Part shown: positions 1 through 9,662 of the stretch, piece by piece
How the letters are laid out: every line of letters begins with the position of its first letter
Numbering within the stretch: the stretch's first letter is position 1
Assembly: GCA_964495375.1 (NCBI GenBank)
Contig: CAZBWM010000020.1
Coordinates: 18,371 to 82,370, forward strand
Direction of reading: 5' to 3'
DNA from: JAIESQ01 sp964495375
GTDB lineage: Bacteria > Planctomycetota > Planctomycetia > Pirellulales > JAEUIK01
Length of the DNA stretch: 64,000 nt
Made by a program: the position numbers and the translations under genes
Notes under the pieces: generated by a model
The model's database searches: none
Seen by the model: only the letters and a program-made list of their open reading frames with translations
What the model was told of the DNA's origin: nothing

Positions 1-565
1 CGACTTATCGGTTGGGCGGCTTTTCGGCTTGGCGCACATGGCAGCCTTCGATGGTACACGACGACGGCCGGCGAGAGTCGATAACCCGCCCTAGGATGCT
101 CAGATCGGGCCCGCACCGAGAAGCAATTTGGCCAGACCCCGCGATGGCAATCACCGGCCCCGGGGGTGCAGGGTTGCATCGATCCTCGAAAGGAATTTCC
201 CGAGTGCTAACCGGCGTTACCAAGCAGCTAATCGCCTCGAAGCTTCCGTTGGCAGCCAAAGCGATGTAGGTCATAACTGCTTTCATAAAAGAACGTTATG
301 GCGAATGCCCCAGAAAAGTCCAGGTGATTTGTCAGGCATTGGGCAATCGTCCCTCCCGATGGGTGGCGTGGTGTGCCCCTAAGTGGTTGTATCGATTTGG
401 AGAAAAACAGAGATTTTTTTGTTGCAACGGGTGAACCTTGGGATACGATGGCCTCCAATCTGGCCCCTTCGGGGGAGATTAGGCTATTTGCGCCGGGCCG
501 GTGCGGGTAGTCGATTTGTCAGCTTCCGCAGCAATGACGACTGTCAATAAGGGGAAACGGGAACC
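1..565. other. Intergenic region upstream of the PEP-CTERM gene
   Basis: I see no convincing gene here. Open frames on both strands are under 95 codons, overlap one another and show no recognisable domain. The last 20 bases carry purine-rich GGGGAAA and GGGAACC stretches before the ATG at 566, which could serve as the ribosome binding site. One minus-strand frame ends only five bases from the window edge, so a gene fragment running in from the left cannot be excluded. Confidence 0.5.
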
Positions 566-2371
566 ATGGTTTGCACATCCACCCGTTGGGGCGTCGCGAC
601 AAGAAGTGTGACCCTAGGGTTATTCGTAGCGGCCTTGATGGCCGTTAGCGCAGCGCCGGCCCGTGCCGACGTTACCGGCAGCATCAGCCAGTCGAGTTTC
701 AGCGGCTTCACAATCAATGAAGGTCAATCTGGCACGGCGGTGTTGCAACTGACGGTCAGCCCGGCCGACTCGGCAGGTGGCGCAGGCTCCACAACGAACC
801 GCATCAACGGTGGAAACCCGTTGACCTTTAGTTCACCGGGAGCCGTGTCGACGCCTATTGGTGTCAACAACACGGGCGGCAATGTTATTACCGCCACCTG
901 GAATGCGGGTTTTCAGTACAACTTGCCGGGAGTTTACAACGTCTCTTATGGCGGTACGGTGAGCTGGCAACACAACGCGAACCCTTCGTACAGCACCGGC
1001 ACCGACAACGGCACTGGCTTCCAGGGTGTAGCCAACAACATCAACGTTACGGTCAACAATTTGCCGCCGACGATCACGAGCGCCAACCTCAATGGCAGCA
1101 ACGGCAACACTTCGGTCGGACAGGGGGCGAGCGTCACGCTGAACATGACTGCGACCGACGCGGGGAGCCAGAACACCAGCTTCACGATTAACGCAGGTGC
1201 CGCAGGCGTTGCTGGCGGCACACCAGGAAGCACGCGAACCTCGTCGAACGCCAGCTTCTCCGCGGTCGGTCTAGCGCCGGGCGTGTATAACCAAACCTTC
1301 CAAGCTACAGACGCTAGCGGCGCGAACGCCTCGAATGGTCCAATTGTTCGCAGTGTAACGGTGACGAACGTTGGCCCAACGATTACCTCGGCCAACCTCA
1401 ACGGCACCAACGGCGATATCACGCTGGGTCAGGGAGCCGCGGTGTCGCTCAACATGACCGCGACCGATCCGGGGAACGACACCATGTCGTTTGCGATCAA
1501 CGGCGGTGCCGCTGGTAGTACCGGTGTGCAAGCCGGTAACTCAGTTCGCACATCATCGACAGTCGGTGGTGCGATTGGGTTAGCTCCTGGCGTGTATACG
1601 CAGACTTTCACGGCGACAGATCAGTACGGCGCTTCGGCCGGGCCGCTCACACGCAACGTCACGGTAACCAACGTCGCACCGACGATCACCAGCGCCAACC
1701 AGAATGGCATCAACGGCAACCTCACGGTGCTGCAGGGTGCTTCGGTCACGTTGAACCTGACCGCGACTGATCCGGGCAACGACACCATGTCGTTCACGAT
1801 CAACGGCGGTGGCGCCGGTTCGACCGGAGTGCAGGCTGGCGGATCGACCCGTACTTCGGCCGATAATTCGGTGCAGTACTTCACCCCCGGTGTGTTTACC
1901 AACACCTTCCAGGCGACCGACCAGTATGGAGCGGATGCCAGCAACGGGCCGCAAACGCACGACGTGACGGTCGTCAACGTTGCTCCGGTAATCACTAGCT
2001 TGATCGCCAGTGAGATCCCCAACATCCTGGGCAACGGTTGCTTGATGTTCTTCACCGCGACCAGCACTGATCCAGGTATCCTTGATTCCGCGATCTATAG
2101 CTGGGACCTCAATGGCGATAACATCTTTGGTGACTATGTGAGCAATGATCCGGCTCCGCCCTGGAGCTCGACCACGCCGACGACCTTGTACGGTCTCGGC
2201 ACCCACACGATTGGCGTGATGGTCACCGATAACTGGGGCGGGTTCGATCCGGTCAATGGCGTGGCCTATCTCACTTTCGAGTGCTTGCCCGAGCCGTCGA
2301 CCTGGGTGGCCATCCTATTGTCGGGCGGAGCCTTGGCCTTCTTCCATCGCCGGAAGAAGCGTAAGTCTTGA
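566..2371 (+). CDS. PEP-CTERM exported protein with Ig-like repeats
   Basis: A 601-residue secreted protein. Residues 1-35 form a signal peptide with a hydrophobic core and an APARA-type cleavage site. From about residue 165 the protein carries tandem Ig/cadherin-like units of about 100 residues, each opening with N(V/L)xPTITSANxNG and containing VTLNMTATDxG and QTFxATD motifs. There are three good copies, at about 165, 268 and 369, and a diverged fourth from about 471. The C-terminus is a textbook PEP-CTERM signal: LPEPST, a hydrophobic stretch, then HRRKKRKS. In this family the tail directs the protein to an exosortase for processing and surface or matrix deposition. No exosortase gene lies in the window. 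A strong terminator follows directly, so this is probably a single-gene unit. The ligand of the Ig-like repeats cannot be inferred. Confidence 0.9.
   Translation: MVCTSTRWGVATRSVTLGLFVAALMAVSAAPARADVTGSISQSSFSGFTINEGQSGTAVLQLTVSPADSAGGAGSTTNRINGGNPLTFSSPGAVSTPIGVNNTGGNVITATWNAGFQYNLPGVYNVSYGGTVSWQHNANPSYSTGTDNGTGFQGVANNINVTVNNLPPTITSANLNGSNGNTSVGQGASVTLNMTATDAGSQNTSFTINAGAAGVAGGTPGSTRTSSNASFSAVGLAPGVYNQTFQATDASGANASNGPIVRSVTVTNVGPTITSANLNGTNGDITLGQGAAVSLNMTATDPGNDTMSFAINGGAAGSTGVQAGNSVRTSSTVGGAIGLAPGVYTQTFTATDQYGASAGPLTRNVTVTNVAPTITSANQNGINGNLTVLQGASVTLNLTATDPGNDTMSFTINGGGAGSTGVQAGGSTRTSADNSVQYFTPGVFTNTFQATDQYGADASNGPQTHDVTVVNVAPVITSLIASEIPNILGNGCLMFFTATSTDPGILDSAIYSWDLNGDNIFGDYVSNDPAPPWSSTTPTTLYGLGTHTIGVMVTDNWGGFDPVNGVAYLTFECLPEPSTWVAILLSGGALAFFHRRKKRKS
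1058..2000 (+). repeat. Intragenic tandem repeat encoding Ig-like units
   Basis: Repeats of about 300 bases begin near 1058, 1367, 1670 and 1976, each starting with the codons for N(V/L)xP(T/V)ITS. Units two and three are closest, sharing TATDPGNDTMSF and INGG blocks. The pattern indicates internal duplication of one Ig-like module. The fourth unit matches only at its start. Confidence 0.85.
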
Positions 2372-2401
2372 GCTCAGCCGAGGTCCATATTTTGAATCTG
2401 C

Positions 2402-2437
2402 AACCGCCAGCTCCACCCGGGGCTGGCGGTTTTTTTT
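2402..2437 (+). terminator. Rho-independent terminator after the PEP-CTERM gene
   Basis: A 9-10 bp GC-rich stem (ACCGCCAGC pairing with GCTGGCGGT) with a loop of about ten bases runs straight into eight Ts. It lies about 30 bases after the stop codon and is the clearest intrinsic terminator I found in the window. Confidence 0.93.
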
Positions 2438-2927
2438 AGGGCCGCAGAATCCAGCCGCAAGTCGCCCGCACGACGCGCTTGCCGCCCGTCGCAGTGACCA
2501 CAGGATCGAGATGGAAACTGCGCCTGTTTTGACAGCATTTGCCATCCGCTTATACTGAACGTGGCGTTCTGTGTTAGGCGATGACGACCTGTCCCGCGCC
2601 GGCCGTTTCGTGGCGTGAGTTTCACCGGGCGGTATCGCCCTTGATCGGGTGCTCTCGACGCGCTGCGGGGCGCTGATCGCTTCGAAATTCGAGGACTCTG
2701 CCGGGGAATGAGCGTCTTTGGTGGGCGTCCGCGGACTCGTTCGAGTTCGTGCCTTTCAGGTCGCGCGGCACGCCAGGTTTTGGCCAGTCGAGGGGGGCCG
2801 CATTGTCAGCCATTCTCCAGGTTACTTGCGTTCGTCGGCGAGCGGGCGTGTGGAAGCCGATCAGGCGCTGCTGGCAAGTTACCGCTCGCCCTGGGCGCTC
2901 GGGTAGGCACTTAGCTCCGGTCGCCGC
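2438..2927. other. Intergenic region before the TMTC-like gene
   Basis: About 490 bases with only short overlapping open frames lacking recognisable domains. It presumably contains the promoter of the two-gene membrane/TPR unit downstream, but I could not pick out convincing promoter elements. Confidence 0.45.
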
Positions 2928-5513
2928 GTGCTGACTTCTCAAGACAAAGTTCTGCGTAAGCTTCGCCGGCACGTCTGGCCGCGACTCTCGGCCGGCTGGG
3001 GGGGCGCGCTAATCATCTCGGCGATCCTGGCCGCCGCGTCGATCGCGATTTATGCACAGGCCTGGCAGCATGAGTTCCTGGAGTACGACGACCAGGTTTA
3101 TGTCACGCGAAACTACAATCTCGATCGCGGGTTCAGCCTGGCCAACGGATTCTGGGGCTCGGGCCTCGAATGGGCGCTGACCACCGACACCGCGCATAAC
3201 TGGCATCCGGCGACCTGGCTGTCGCACATGCTCGATGTCCGGTTATTCGGACGCGATCCCGCCTGGCATCACGGCGTCAACGTGCTGTTGCACGCCATGA
3301 ATGGTGCGCTACTGTTCCTGGTTTGGCGAAGCTTGACCGGTCGGGTATGGCCCAGCGCCCTGGTTGCGTCGCTTTGGGCATTGCATCCCATCAACGTCGA
3401 GTCCGTGGCCTGGGTCGCGGAACGCAAGAACGTGCTGAGCATGTTCTTTCTCCTGCTCACGCTCGGCGCGTATGGGGCCTATGCCAGGCGCGGAGGCATC
3501 GCGCGTTATCTATTGGTCACGCTGCTGTTTGCCCTCGGCTTGTTATCGAAGTCCATGTTGGTGACGCTGCCGTGCCTGATGTTGCTATTGGATTATTGGC
3601 CGCTGCGGCGGCTGAGGCTCCACAGTGGCGGATCGCATCGGGATGCCGCCAGGATGGCGATCGATCAACCAGCGCACCGTCACCGTTCGCGATACCGGGG
3701 CGCAGAGCTACGTTCGCGCTCGCCGCGCGGCGAGCGAGATCGTTGGGGCCGCGCACGTGACGACCAAGCGCGGCCAGCCGCGCCCCCCGCCGAAACTTTG
3801 CCGCTGGTCGTCCCCGCGGGTTCGTCGAAACCAGTCGCACCTCGGTCAGCCGCAGGAGTAGCCGCGCAGGAGCGAAGTTGGTGGTGGCTCCTGCTCGAGA
3901 AATTGCCGTGGCTGGCCATGGCCGCGTTCACTTCGCGAATGACCTTGCGAGCGCAAGTGGCGGCGCAAGCCGAACTGAGCGACCTGCCCTTTGGAGCGCG
4001 ACTGGCCAACGCGCTGGTGTCCGACGTCACCTACTTATGGCAACTTGTCTGCCCTTTGCGGCTTTCGCCGATGTATTTGCATCCGCAGCAGAGCCTGGCG
4101 CTCTGGCAGACGATAGGGGCCGGCATGCTGCTCATGGCGATGACCTCGCTGGTAATTTGGCAGTTGCGGCGGCGCCCCTATCTGGCGGTCGGCTGGTTCT
4201 GGTACCTGGGAACGCTCGTCCCGGTCAGTGGATTCGTGCAAGTTGGGCTGCAGGGGAAGGCGGATCGCTACTTGTACCTTCCGGCCATCGGGATCTTCGT
4301 AATGGTCTCCTGGTCGTTGGCCGAATGGGTGCGGCGACGGCCCCCGGCATTCTGGCCCACGGCGATCGGCAGTGGACTCGTGCTGGGGTGCCTGGCAGCG
4401 CTCAGCGTCGTGCAAGTGGGCTACTGGCACGACCTGGGGACGCTCTTTGGACGTGCGTTGGAAATCGATCCCCAGAATGCGTTCGCGCATTACAACGTCG
4501 GAGTCAGCCTGCGAGAGAAAGGCCAGCACGAAAGCGCCGCGAGCCATTTTCAGGAGGCGACCAAGCTCGGGCCGATCGCCGTCAATGCCCAATTGGAACT
4601 TGTCGGCGCGTTGGCGCGCGACGGCCGCATCGCCGAAGCGGAGCAGATGCTCGATCAACAATTGCGGCAAAGTCCCAATTCAGAAATCAGCTTGCTCAAT
4701 CGAGCCCTGGTATTGATCGAAAAGGGAGACTTGCCACTCGCCGCAGCCGATTGCCAGCGCGTGCTGGAGATCAATCCGAAAAGCTTTCGGGCGATGATCT
4801 ATCTCGGAGTAATCTGCGCCCGGCGGGGAGAAAATGAGCAGGCGGCCAAGTATCTCGACGAAGCGCTGTTCATGGACCCGCAGAATGCCGAGGCCCAAAT
4901 CAATGCCGGCATCGTCGCCCAGGCGCGTGACGATCTGCCGGCGGCGCTACGGTATTTGCGCCGCGCGACCGAAGTCGCACCGGGCAATGCCTTGGCCTGG
5001 TACACGTATGGAATGGCCCTGGCCAAGGCCGATGACCGCTCGGCCGGCATCGAAGCCCTCGAACACGTGGTAGCGCTCGATCCGCAGCGTGCCAGTGTCC
5101 ACTTTCAAATTGGCCAGATGCTTGTGGAGGAGGATCGCGCGAGCGAAGCACTGGCGCATTTTCGCACGGCGCTGGAATTGACGCGCGAGACAGCCGATTG
5201 GCCTTTGGTGGCCAATACCACGGCCTGGCTCTTGGCCACGCATCCCAGCTCAGCGGTGCGCAACGGTCGTGAAGCAGTCGAGTTGGCCCAGCAAGCGTGC
5301 CAGCAAACCACGTTCGGCAATCCGAGTTTTCTCGATACCTTGGCCGCCGCTTATGCCGAGGCGGGTAAGTTCGCCGAGGCCGTGGCCTACGCCAATAAAG
5401 CTTACGATGCGGCGTTCGATGCCAATCAGCTCAGTCTCGCCGCCGACATCAAAGTGCGCTGGCGCTTCTACGAAAACGAGCGACCCTATCACGCCCAACA
5501 GCAACCCCAGTAG
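2928..5513 (+). CDS. TMTC/Pmt-like GT-C membrane protein with TPR repeats
   Basis: An 861-residue polytopic membrane protein with a C-terminal TPR domain, read from a GTG codon. The N-terminal half has the hallmarks of the TMTC/DUF1736-type GT-C family: an acidic loop motif (EYDDQVYVTRN, near residue 52), NWHPATWLSHMLD, HPINVESVAWVAERKNVLS, LLLDYWPLRRL and VQVGLQGKADRYLYLPAIG. Such proteins resemble lipid-linked glycosyltransferases acting at the membrane. From about residue 500 to the end there are at least seven TPR-like helices pairs. An Arg/Pro-rich stretch of about 85 residues (about 230-315) separates LLLDYWPL from LLEKLPWLAMAA, where relatives usually have a short loop. Start choice is uncertain because no strong Shine-Dalgarno precedes the GTG. 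The next gene starts 16 bases downstream, so they are probably co-transcribed. Substrate unknown. Confidence 0.82.
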   Translation: MLTSQDKVLRKLRRHVWPRLSAGWGGALIISAILAAASIAIYAQAWQHEFLEYDDQVYVTRNYNLDRGFSLANGFWGSGLEWALTTDTAHNWHPATWLSHMLDVRLFGRDPAWHHGVNVLLHAMNGALLFLVWRSLTGRVWPSALVASLWALHPINVESVAWVAERKNVLSMFFLLLTLGAYGAYARRGGIARYLLVTLLFALGLLSKSMLVTLPCLMLLLDYWPLRRLRLHSGGSHRDAARMAIDQPAHRHRSRYRGAELRSRSPRGERDRWGRARDDQARPAAPPAETLPLVVPAGSSKPVAPRSAAGVAAQERSWWWLLLEKLPWLAMAAFTSRMTLRAQVAAQAELSDLPFGARLANALVSDVTYLWQLVCPLRLSPMYLHPQQSLALWQTIGAGMLLMAMTSLVIWQLRRRPYLAVGWFWYLGTLVPVSGFVQVGLQGKADRYLYLPAIGIFVMVSWSLAEWVRRRPPAFWPTAIGSGLVLGCLAALSVVQVGYWHDLGTLFGRALEIDPQNAFAHYNVGVSLREKGQHESAASHFQEATKLGPIAVNAQLELVGALARDGRIAEAEQMLDQQLRQSPNSEISLLNRALVLIEKGDLPLAAADCQRVLEINPKSFRAMIYLGVICARRGENEQAAKYLDEALFMDPQNAEAQINAGIVAQARDDLPAALRYLRRATEVAPGNALAWYTYGMALAKADDRSAGIEALEHVVALDPQRASVHFQIGQMLVEEDRASEALAHFRTALELTRETADWPLVANTTAWLLATHPSSAVRNGREAVELAQQACQQTTFGNPSFLDTLAAAYAEAGKFAEAVAYANKAYDAAFDANQLSLAADIKVRWRFYENERPYHAQQQPQ

Positions 5514-5529
5514 TTGGGTTTGAGCGCTC

Positions 5530-8118
5530 ATGCCTCGCGCGCGAGAGTACTTTCCGCAATTGACGGGCGTCCGGGCGCTGGCGGCCTGGTCGGTATTCAA
5601 CTACCACTTCAACTGTTGCTCGCCTGCGGTCGTGGGGGATTGGATTTACCGCTTTACCGAGGAGATGTATCTCGGCGTCAACATCTTCTATGTGCTGAGC
5701 GGCTTTTTGATCTATCACCGCTACGAGCCGTTGCTCGTGGCGGGCACGCGCCGCGAGCTGGCCGTCTACGCGCGCAATCGAGTCGCACGCATTTATCCGG
5801 TCTATTGGCTGCTGCTGCTGGGTGGCTTTGTCGTCGGCGGTTTTCCCGACACTCTCACCTGTTTGGCAACGATGACGCTGACGCACGCGTTCTTCCCCAC
5901 CTTGGTGCACGCGGGCATTCCGCAGGCTTGGACGCTGACGATCGAAGAGACGTTCTATTTCTCGGCGCCGCTGTTGTTTGCATTAGCTCGGCGCGTGGGC
6001 TTGCTGGGCACTTGCCTGGCTGTCGCCTCGCTGGGGTGGGTGCTGCCTGCCCTGGGGATCGGCACGGTCGACCATGTGCTGGGCCGCACCTTATGTGGGG
6101 CGATCGGCTGCTTCGGGTGTGGCATGGCACTGGCCCGCACCTTTGAGCGGCGCGCGGGACGGCCGGCTTTGGGCACGCGGCCCTGGCTGACCTATGGCGG
6201 ATTGGCGGCAGCGGCGCTCTTGGTGCTGGCGCTCTCGCGAATGAGCCTGCTCGTGGAAGCGGAGTTGCCACGGGGCGACATGCGTCACGGCCGCGATCAT
6301 CCGCTCGGTGCACTGGCGATGTTCACGCTGTTTCCGGCGCTCGTGGCCGTGGTGTTCTATGGGCTATTGACGGAACGGAGCCGGCTGGCAACCTGGCTCG
6401 GCTCGCGCCCCGCGGTGCTGTTGGGGGGCGCCTCGTACTCGTTCTACTTGTTGCATCTGGGAGCCTTGCAGGCCTGGTGGTTCGCGCACGTCAGCGACAA
6501 CTATCTCGTGGCATTTCTGGTTTGCAATGCGCTAGCTATCGGGCTGTACCTGCTGTATGAAAAGCCAATGGCGCGCTGGATTCGCGGCGCCGCAAAGGGG
6601 GGCGATCTCGAACACTCGGCCGGGGCCGAGTCTCGTCTCGGAGCCAACATGACGCCCGCAGTTGAGTCGGCCGATGCTCGCACCCCCATCTGGAAATGGA
6701 GCGCCTATGGTGCGTTGGCCCTGCTCCTGGCAGTGATCGAGTGGCTACCGCGCAGGCTCGGGCGGCTCGGCGAGCATGAGCGGGCGCTGCGATGGCTCGC
6801 CGAGGACGGGCCGTACGAATCGCTCGAGGCCGTGCTCTGCGTCGTGGCGGCCACGTTGTTCTTTACCGCCGCATACTATTCCCGCGCAGCAGCGGTTGGC
6901 AGCACCGGTGAAAATGCGCCCTCGCACGGTACGAATCGGCGCTGGCGGCCCGCCTGGCTTACGGCGCTAGGAGTCATGCTGCTGGCCATGGCCTGCGCCG
7001 AACTGAGTTTCGGACAGCGATTGTTTGGCTTCGCGACGCCCGAGTGGTTGCGCCAGCGCAATTACCAGGGTGAGTTTTCCTTTCACAATCTCCTCGTCTT
7101 CCAATCGAACGACGAAGGCAACCGATTGCAGAACTTGTTTCTGCTCGGAGTGCTGTTCTATGTGGGATTATTGCCGATCGCCAGTCGCGTGTGGCGCAAG
7201 GTGGGGGACGTCGTCGCTCGCGTGGAGCTTCCCCTGGCCAGCGTGCCGTTAGCGCTCGTCTTCTTGGCCTATCTGGTGCTGTATGTCACGCTGACACCCT
7301 ACTCGAGTGAAACGCTCGAGCTGGCCTTCGACGTCTTGTTCGTGGTGTTGGCCGTCGAAGCGATGTGGGCCCTACCCAGCGAGACACGCGTCGTCGCCTG
7401 GCGCTGGGGAGGGGGCGCGGCCCTGGGCGTCGGGTTGGTGCTACTGCTGATCCTCACCACGGTTTCCGGTCGGTACGAGTTGCCAACCGCCCGCAGTCAG
7501 GCAATGGTCGATCAAGCCCTGAAGCGGGCCGCGGCCAACGACTTACCCGCGGCGCGCAAGCTACTTGAAGAGGCAATCGCCCTTTGGCCTCAGAATGGCT
7601 ACGGTTATTACGAACTGGCACGCGTGCTGGCGGCACAAGGGGATACTTCCGGTGCGATCGAACAATTGCAGCAGGCGGTCAAGTTGCGCTCCACCGAGGT
7701 GCCATGGCGACTGGCCCTCGGGATGATGCTGACCAAAGAGGGCCGCCCCGCCGAGGCCATCGCTCAGTTGCGGGACGTGTTGAAACACGCTCCCAATGCC
7801 GCCAATGCGCAACTGCATCTGGCGTGGTTGCTGGCGACGTCCCCCGACGCGGCGCTACGCAATGGAGCCGAGGCGGTCGCGTTGGCGGAAGCGGCCGCCC
7901 CGCAAACCGGCGATGCGCAGATCTTCTCACTCGACGTGCTGGCGGCTGCCTATGCCGAAGCGGGTCGGTTCGACGACGCGACGCGCACGGCCGCGCGGGC
8001 CGTCGAGCTGGCCATCAACACGCAGAACGTCGGCTCGGCCGCGGAGATTCGCGACCGCCAACGACTCTATGAAGCCCGCCAACCGTATCGCCTTTCGCCG
8101 GGAGCTCCGAAGCCTTAG
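5530..8118 (+). CDS. Acyltransferase-3 / membrane domain / TPR fusion protein
   Basis: 862 residues in three parts. Residues 8-345 are an acyltransferase family 3 domain, with LTGVRALAAWSVFNYHF carrying the conserved histidine and YLGVNIFYVLSGFLIYHRY; this family O-acylates glycans or lipids at the membrane. Residues 385-645 form a second multi-span region with a motif near residue 480 (CAELSFGQRLFGF, then TPEWL and NYQGEFSFHNL), which I associate with uncharacterised bacterial membrane proteins having EISWGQR-type motifs. Residues 655-862 are TPR repeats. The last 100 residues resemble the C-terminus of the preceding protein (LDxLAAAYAEAGxFxxA, then a conserved R-YE-R-PY ending), so the two genes share a module. 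A role in decorating cell-surface glycans or lipids is inference. Confidence 0.82.
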   Translation: MPRAREYFPQLTGVRALAAWSVFNYHFNCCSPAVVGDWIYRFTEEMYLGVNIFYVLSGFLIYHRYEPLLVAGTRRELAVYARNRVARIYPVYWLLLLGGFVVGGFPDTLTCLATMTLTHAFFPTLVHAGIPQAWTLTIEETFYFSAPLLFALARRVGLLGTCLAVASLGWVLPALGIGTVDHVLGRTLCGAIGCFGCGMALARTFERRAGRPALGTRPWLTYGGLAAAALLVLALSRMSLLVEAELPRGDMRHGRDHPLGALAMFTLFPALVAVVFYGLLTERSRLATWLGSRPAVLLGGASYSFYLLHLGALQAWWFAHVSDNYLVAFLVCNALAIGLYLLYEKPMARWIRGAAKGGDLEHSAGAESRLGANMTPAVESADARTPIWKWSAYGALALLLAVIEWLPRRLGRLGEHERALRWLAEDGPYESLEAVLCVVAATLFFTAAYYSRAAAVGSTGENAPSHGTNRRWRPAWLTALGVMLLAMACAELSFGQRLFGFATPEWLRQRNYQGEFSFHNLLVFQSNDEGNRLQNLFLLGVLFYVGLLPIASRVWRKVGDVVARVELPLASVPLALVFLAYLVLYVTLTPYSSETLELAFDVLFVVLAVEAMWALPSETRVVAWRWGGGAALGVGLVLLLILTTVSGRYELPTARSQAMVDQALKRAAANDLPAARKLLEEAIALWPQNGYGYYELARVLAAQGDTSGAIEQLQQAVKLRSTEVPWRLALGMMLTKEGRPAEAIAQLRDVLKHAPNAANAQLHLAWLLATSPDAALRNGAEAVALAEAAAPQTGDAQIFSLDVLAAAYAEAGRFDDATRTAARAVELAINTQNVGSAAEIRDRQRLYEARQPYRLSPGAPKP

Positions 8119-8212
8119 CCACCACGGCCGGTGCCGGGCTTTGCGGTGCAGGCCCGCCGCACAGGGCGGTTACAGTTTCACCGAAGCACCAGGCACCGGG
8201 CCCGGGTCGCGC

Positions 8213-8764
8213 TCAATCGATCGGCTCGAGGACGAAGTCGTCGACTTCGACCGAGACCCCCTGCTGCAAGAAGCGCACGGCGACCAGCAACCGCGATTCG
8301 CGGCGCCGCGTCAGGATCGTCCCTTCGAGTCCGGCCAACGCGCCTGCGTGAATCCGCACGCGTTGTCCGGGGAGCAGACGCCCCTCGAGGGTCAGCGGCG
8401 CGCCACTCGCGATCAGTCGCTGAATCTGCTTCAGGTCGTCGACCAGCCGCGTGGGATCTTCGACGGCGAGCGAGTGGGTCACGCGGTTGGTGGTGAGACT
8501 GGCGAGCCGCTGCTCGTCCTGGCCACACAAAAACACGTAGCCCGTAAATAGCGGTACGAACGATTCGAGCTTGCGACCGCGATACAACCGCGACTGCGAT
8601 ATCAAAGGGAGAAAAAACGGCACCTGGGAGCGCAACAGTTGTCGCGCCAGGCTTTTCTCTTGACGAGGCTTGGTATGCAGAGCCCACCAGCGGCCGAATT
8701 GATCGGCCGGCCCGCTGAGCAATTCGGGCGGAAAAATTGAGGTCTCAGCGGCCAGGATGGGCAT
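8213..8764 (-). CDS. NusG/RfaH-like transcription antitermination factor
   Basis: The NGN domain is recognisable from FGRWWALHTKPRQEKSLARQLL, LISQSRLYRGRK and PLFTGYVFL. It is followed by a C-terminal KOW-type segment, LLPGQRVRIHAGALAGLEG. This is the layout of specialised NusG paralogues of the RfaH/UpxY type, which ride on RNA polymerase and promote read-through of selected operons, often for polysaccharides. The frame is open to 8899, but I favour the ATG at 8764 (183 residues), because that length fits the family and the upstream extension looks non-conserved. The gene is convergent with the preceding one. No polysaccharide operon lies directly downstream, so its target cannot be named. 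Confidence 0.85.
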   Translation of the reverse strand: MPILAAETSIFPPELLSGPADQFGRWWALHTKPRQEKSLARQLLRSQVPFFLPLISQSRLYRGRKLESFVPLFTGYVFLCGQDEQRLASLTTNRVTHSLAVEDPTRLVDDLKQIQRLIASGAPLTLEGRLLPGQRVRIHAGALAGLEGTILTRRRESRLLVAVRFLQQGVSVEVDDFVLEPID

Positions 8765-9061
8765 TGCCGTCTCGGTAATTGCGTGGCGACCGACTCGATG
8801 CCAGCGAGACGCTCCCGTGCGTGATGCGGGAAACGCGCCCTCAGTTAGGATGGCGGAGTGCCGCGGAGGTGTCAAATCTGCTGGGCGCGACTGACACAAT
8901 CAGCATGATCGATCACCGGAAACACGCCCGCCAGGACGCCAAGCATTGCCAGAATCGTCGCCGAGCAATCGGCGGAGAACGTTGCGACCGGGGGCCATCA
9001 CCGACGACTCCGTTGCCCGGCCGGGGCAACTCGCCTGTCGCGCCACAGCGCGTTCGAGTAG

Positions 9062-9403
9062 CTATCCGTTGGCGGAGCGGCGGCCGTTGGTCAGCAGCGA
9101 CTTCGAGCGGCGAACCGCCTCGAAACGGAGTTGATCGGCGTGGTCGAGAAGGTCTTCAAGCTCTTGCAAGTTCTCCCCCGACTTGAACATGCGAGCCCCC
9201 ACCTGCTCGTGTACTTCGTTCCAGGTGAGCCAGAGGCGGAGAATGTCGCGCCAAGCGGGCTCGCTGGCAGGGTCGGCCTTGCTGCGCGGTTGGGATGCCG
9301 GTGAGGCCGGCTCGCCAGGGGCGCTTTGAGGAAACAGCCGAGCGGCCGGTAGCACCTCGGCGGGGCCTAGCACCAGCGAATTGAGCGAAGTTGAGCTGTT
9401 CAT
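9062..9403 (-). CDS. Small hypothetical protein
   Basis: A 113-residue soluble protein of unknown function. It opens with MNSSTSLNSLVLGP, has a Pro/Ala-rich middle, and ends with a predicted helical, Glu/Asp/Arg-rich segment (residues 48-105) containing WRDILRLWLTWNEVHEQVGA. The regular hydrophobic spacing of the C-terminal half argues for a real protein rather than a chance frame. No domain recognised. It lies alone between the NusG-like gene and a divergent small frame. Confidence 0.55.
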   Translation of the reverse strand: MNSSTSLNSLVLGPAEVLPAARLFPQSAPGEPASPASQPRSKADPASEPAWRDILRLWLTWNEVHEQVGARMFKSGENLQELEDLLDHADQLRFEAVRRSKSLLTNGRRSANG

Positions 9404-9662
9404 CGAACGGGTTCCTGCGCGTTTCCCTGCGCCCTAACGGTCCCAGCTTTCGAGGGCCAGAGGAATCCTAGGCAGCGACCTGAGATGGGGCAACGCCAGG
9501 TTCCGTGCAATCGGCGTTCCGAGGCCGGGGCGTAAGGCCGCAGCGTCTGATTGATTGACATTTGTACAGTATGCCCTAGAATGGACTTCGTCGGAGCTTG
9601 GGGCTGGGTCTGCCACCGCAAATTCAAAAGTCGTTGAGCCCCCCGGGTGATGGAGCACTACG

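Noticed and set aside
5..458. Short open frames on both strands at the left edge
   Set aside because: They overlap each other and lack ribosome binding sites or recognisable domains; a truncated gene cannot be excluded but cannot be supported.
946..2206. Minus-strand open frames opposite the PEP-CTERM gene
   Set aside because: They mirror the Ig-like repeats and have no independent start signals or domains.
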